Assembly: GCA_017420605.1 (NCBI GenBank) | Contig: JAFOIS010000123.1 | Location: forward strand, 1-5,753 | Reading direction: 5' to 3' | Length of the DNA: 5,753 nt | DNA from: Lachnospiraceae bacterium | GTDB lineage: Bacteria; Bacillota; Clostridia; Lachnospirales; Lachnospiraceae | In this document: positions 5,329 to 5,753 of the stretch, in pieces | Numbering within the stretch: the first letter of the stretch is position 1 | Layout of the letters: every line of letters starts with the position of its first letter | Notes under the pieces: model-generated | Told to the model about the DNA's origin: nothing | What the model saw: only the letters and a program-made list of their open reading frames with translations | The model's database searches: none | Made by a program: the position numbers and the translations under genes

Positions 5329-5753
5329 TTTATTCAGAAGCCTTACGACCTGCTCCCTGTTTTTCAGCGCGGTATCCGCGCCGAGGCCGGTCGTGCAGAC
5401 GGCGCCGCAGGCGTTTGCAAAACGCAGCGCCTCCGCGTCGCTTTTTCCTTCCAGCTTCATTGCCGCAAAACCGGCAAGGAAATTATCCCCGGCGCCGGTC
5501 GCGTCGACCGCCCGGACCGGAAGCGCCGGTATCCGGATCTTCTCTTCTTTGTTTTTCAGAAGAGCGCCCTTCGCGCCAAGTTTTACGATAACGCATTTCA
5601 CTCCCATATTAAGCAGTACGTCCGCCGCTTCTTCCGGGTCTTCTTTTCCGGTATGATACTTCGCCTCATCCTCGTTCGGGGTGATGTAATCGATATACGG
5701 AAGCGCCCCTCGGATCTCCGGAAGCGTGATTTTCCGGAAATTCGGCAGTTTGG
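5317..5753 (-). CDS. PfkB family sugar kinase, 3' part
   Basis: The frame is open from the right edge to TAA at 5319-5317 and gives 144 C-terminal residues; the gene begins outside the window. PfkB (ribokinase-like) enzymes phosphorylate sugars or nucleosides with ATP. The second family signature DATGAGDNFLAGF is at 83-95, with D89 the expected catalytic base; NEDE at 26-29 is the NxxE motif, and VKLGAKGA at 57-63 is the usual strand before the ATP site. FANACGAVCTTGLGA at 111-125 is the typical C-terminal helix and loop. The N-terminal sugar-binding part is missing, so ribokinase, fructokinase and 2-keto-3-deoxygluconate kinase cannot be told apart. It lies just upstream of the rplU promoter and is probably unrelated in function to the ribosomal genes. 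Confidence 0.88.
   Translation of the reverse strand, partial: KLPNFRKITLPEIRGALPYIDYITPNEDEAKYHTGKEDPEEAADVLLNMGVKCVIVKLGAKGALLKNKEEKIRIPALPVRAVDATGAGDNFLAGFAAMKLEGKSDAEALRFANACGAVCTTGLGADTALKNREQVVRLLNKGIM

Overview
The window looks like core chromosome of a Clostridia-type Bacillota with moderately high G+C. The evidence is the order rplU-rpmA-obgE-yhbY-nadD-yqeK-rsfS on the minus strand, strong AAGGAGG ribosome binding sites, and L21, L27 and Obg proteins of clostridial type. I cannot place it to genus. No phage, transposon, CRISPR array, tRNA or rRNA is visible.

Layout from left to right: the 3' part of a PIG-L/LmbE-type deacetylase gene lies on the plus strand (1-657) and runs off the left edge. 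A 294-base convergent intergenic region follows (658-951). It holds a terminator for each flanking gene, a cluster of degenerate DnaA-box-like words and a perfect 11-bp inverted repeat. Everything after that is on the minus strand, so transcription runs right to left: the 3' part of a PfkB sugar kinase gene (5317-5753, cut by the right edge), then rplU (L21), rpmA (L27), an intrinsic terminator, obgE, yhbY, a nadD-yqeK fusion gene, and rsfS with its own promoter.

The minus-strand cluster is a ribosome-biogenesis and nucleotide-metabolism operon. L21 and L27 are 50S proteins. ObgE, YhbY and RsfS act on 50S assembly or subunit joining. The fused NadD-YqeK protein would make NaAD for NAD synthesis and hydrolyse Ap4A. 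The sequence suggests three transcription modules: rplU-rpmA from a TTGACG/TAGAAT promoter, ended mostly by a hairpin after rpmA; obgE-yhbY-nadD/yqeK by read-through or a weak promoter I could not define; and rsfS from a TTGACC/TATACT promoter with ideal 17-bp spacing, possibly with read-through as well.

Two points stand out. First, L27 begins directly at MAHKKG, lacks the N-terminal extension usual in Bacillota, and the prp protease gene normally found between rplU and rpmA is absent. Second, NadD and YqeK are joined in one 419-residue protein. I see no convincing evidence of a wholly new system; the rest are regulatory details worth a second look.
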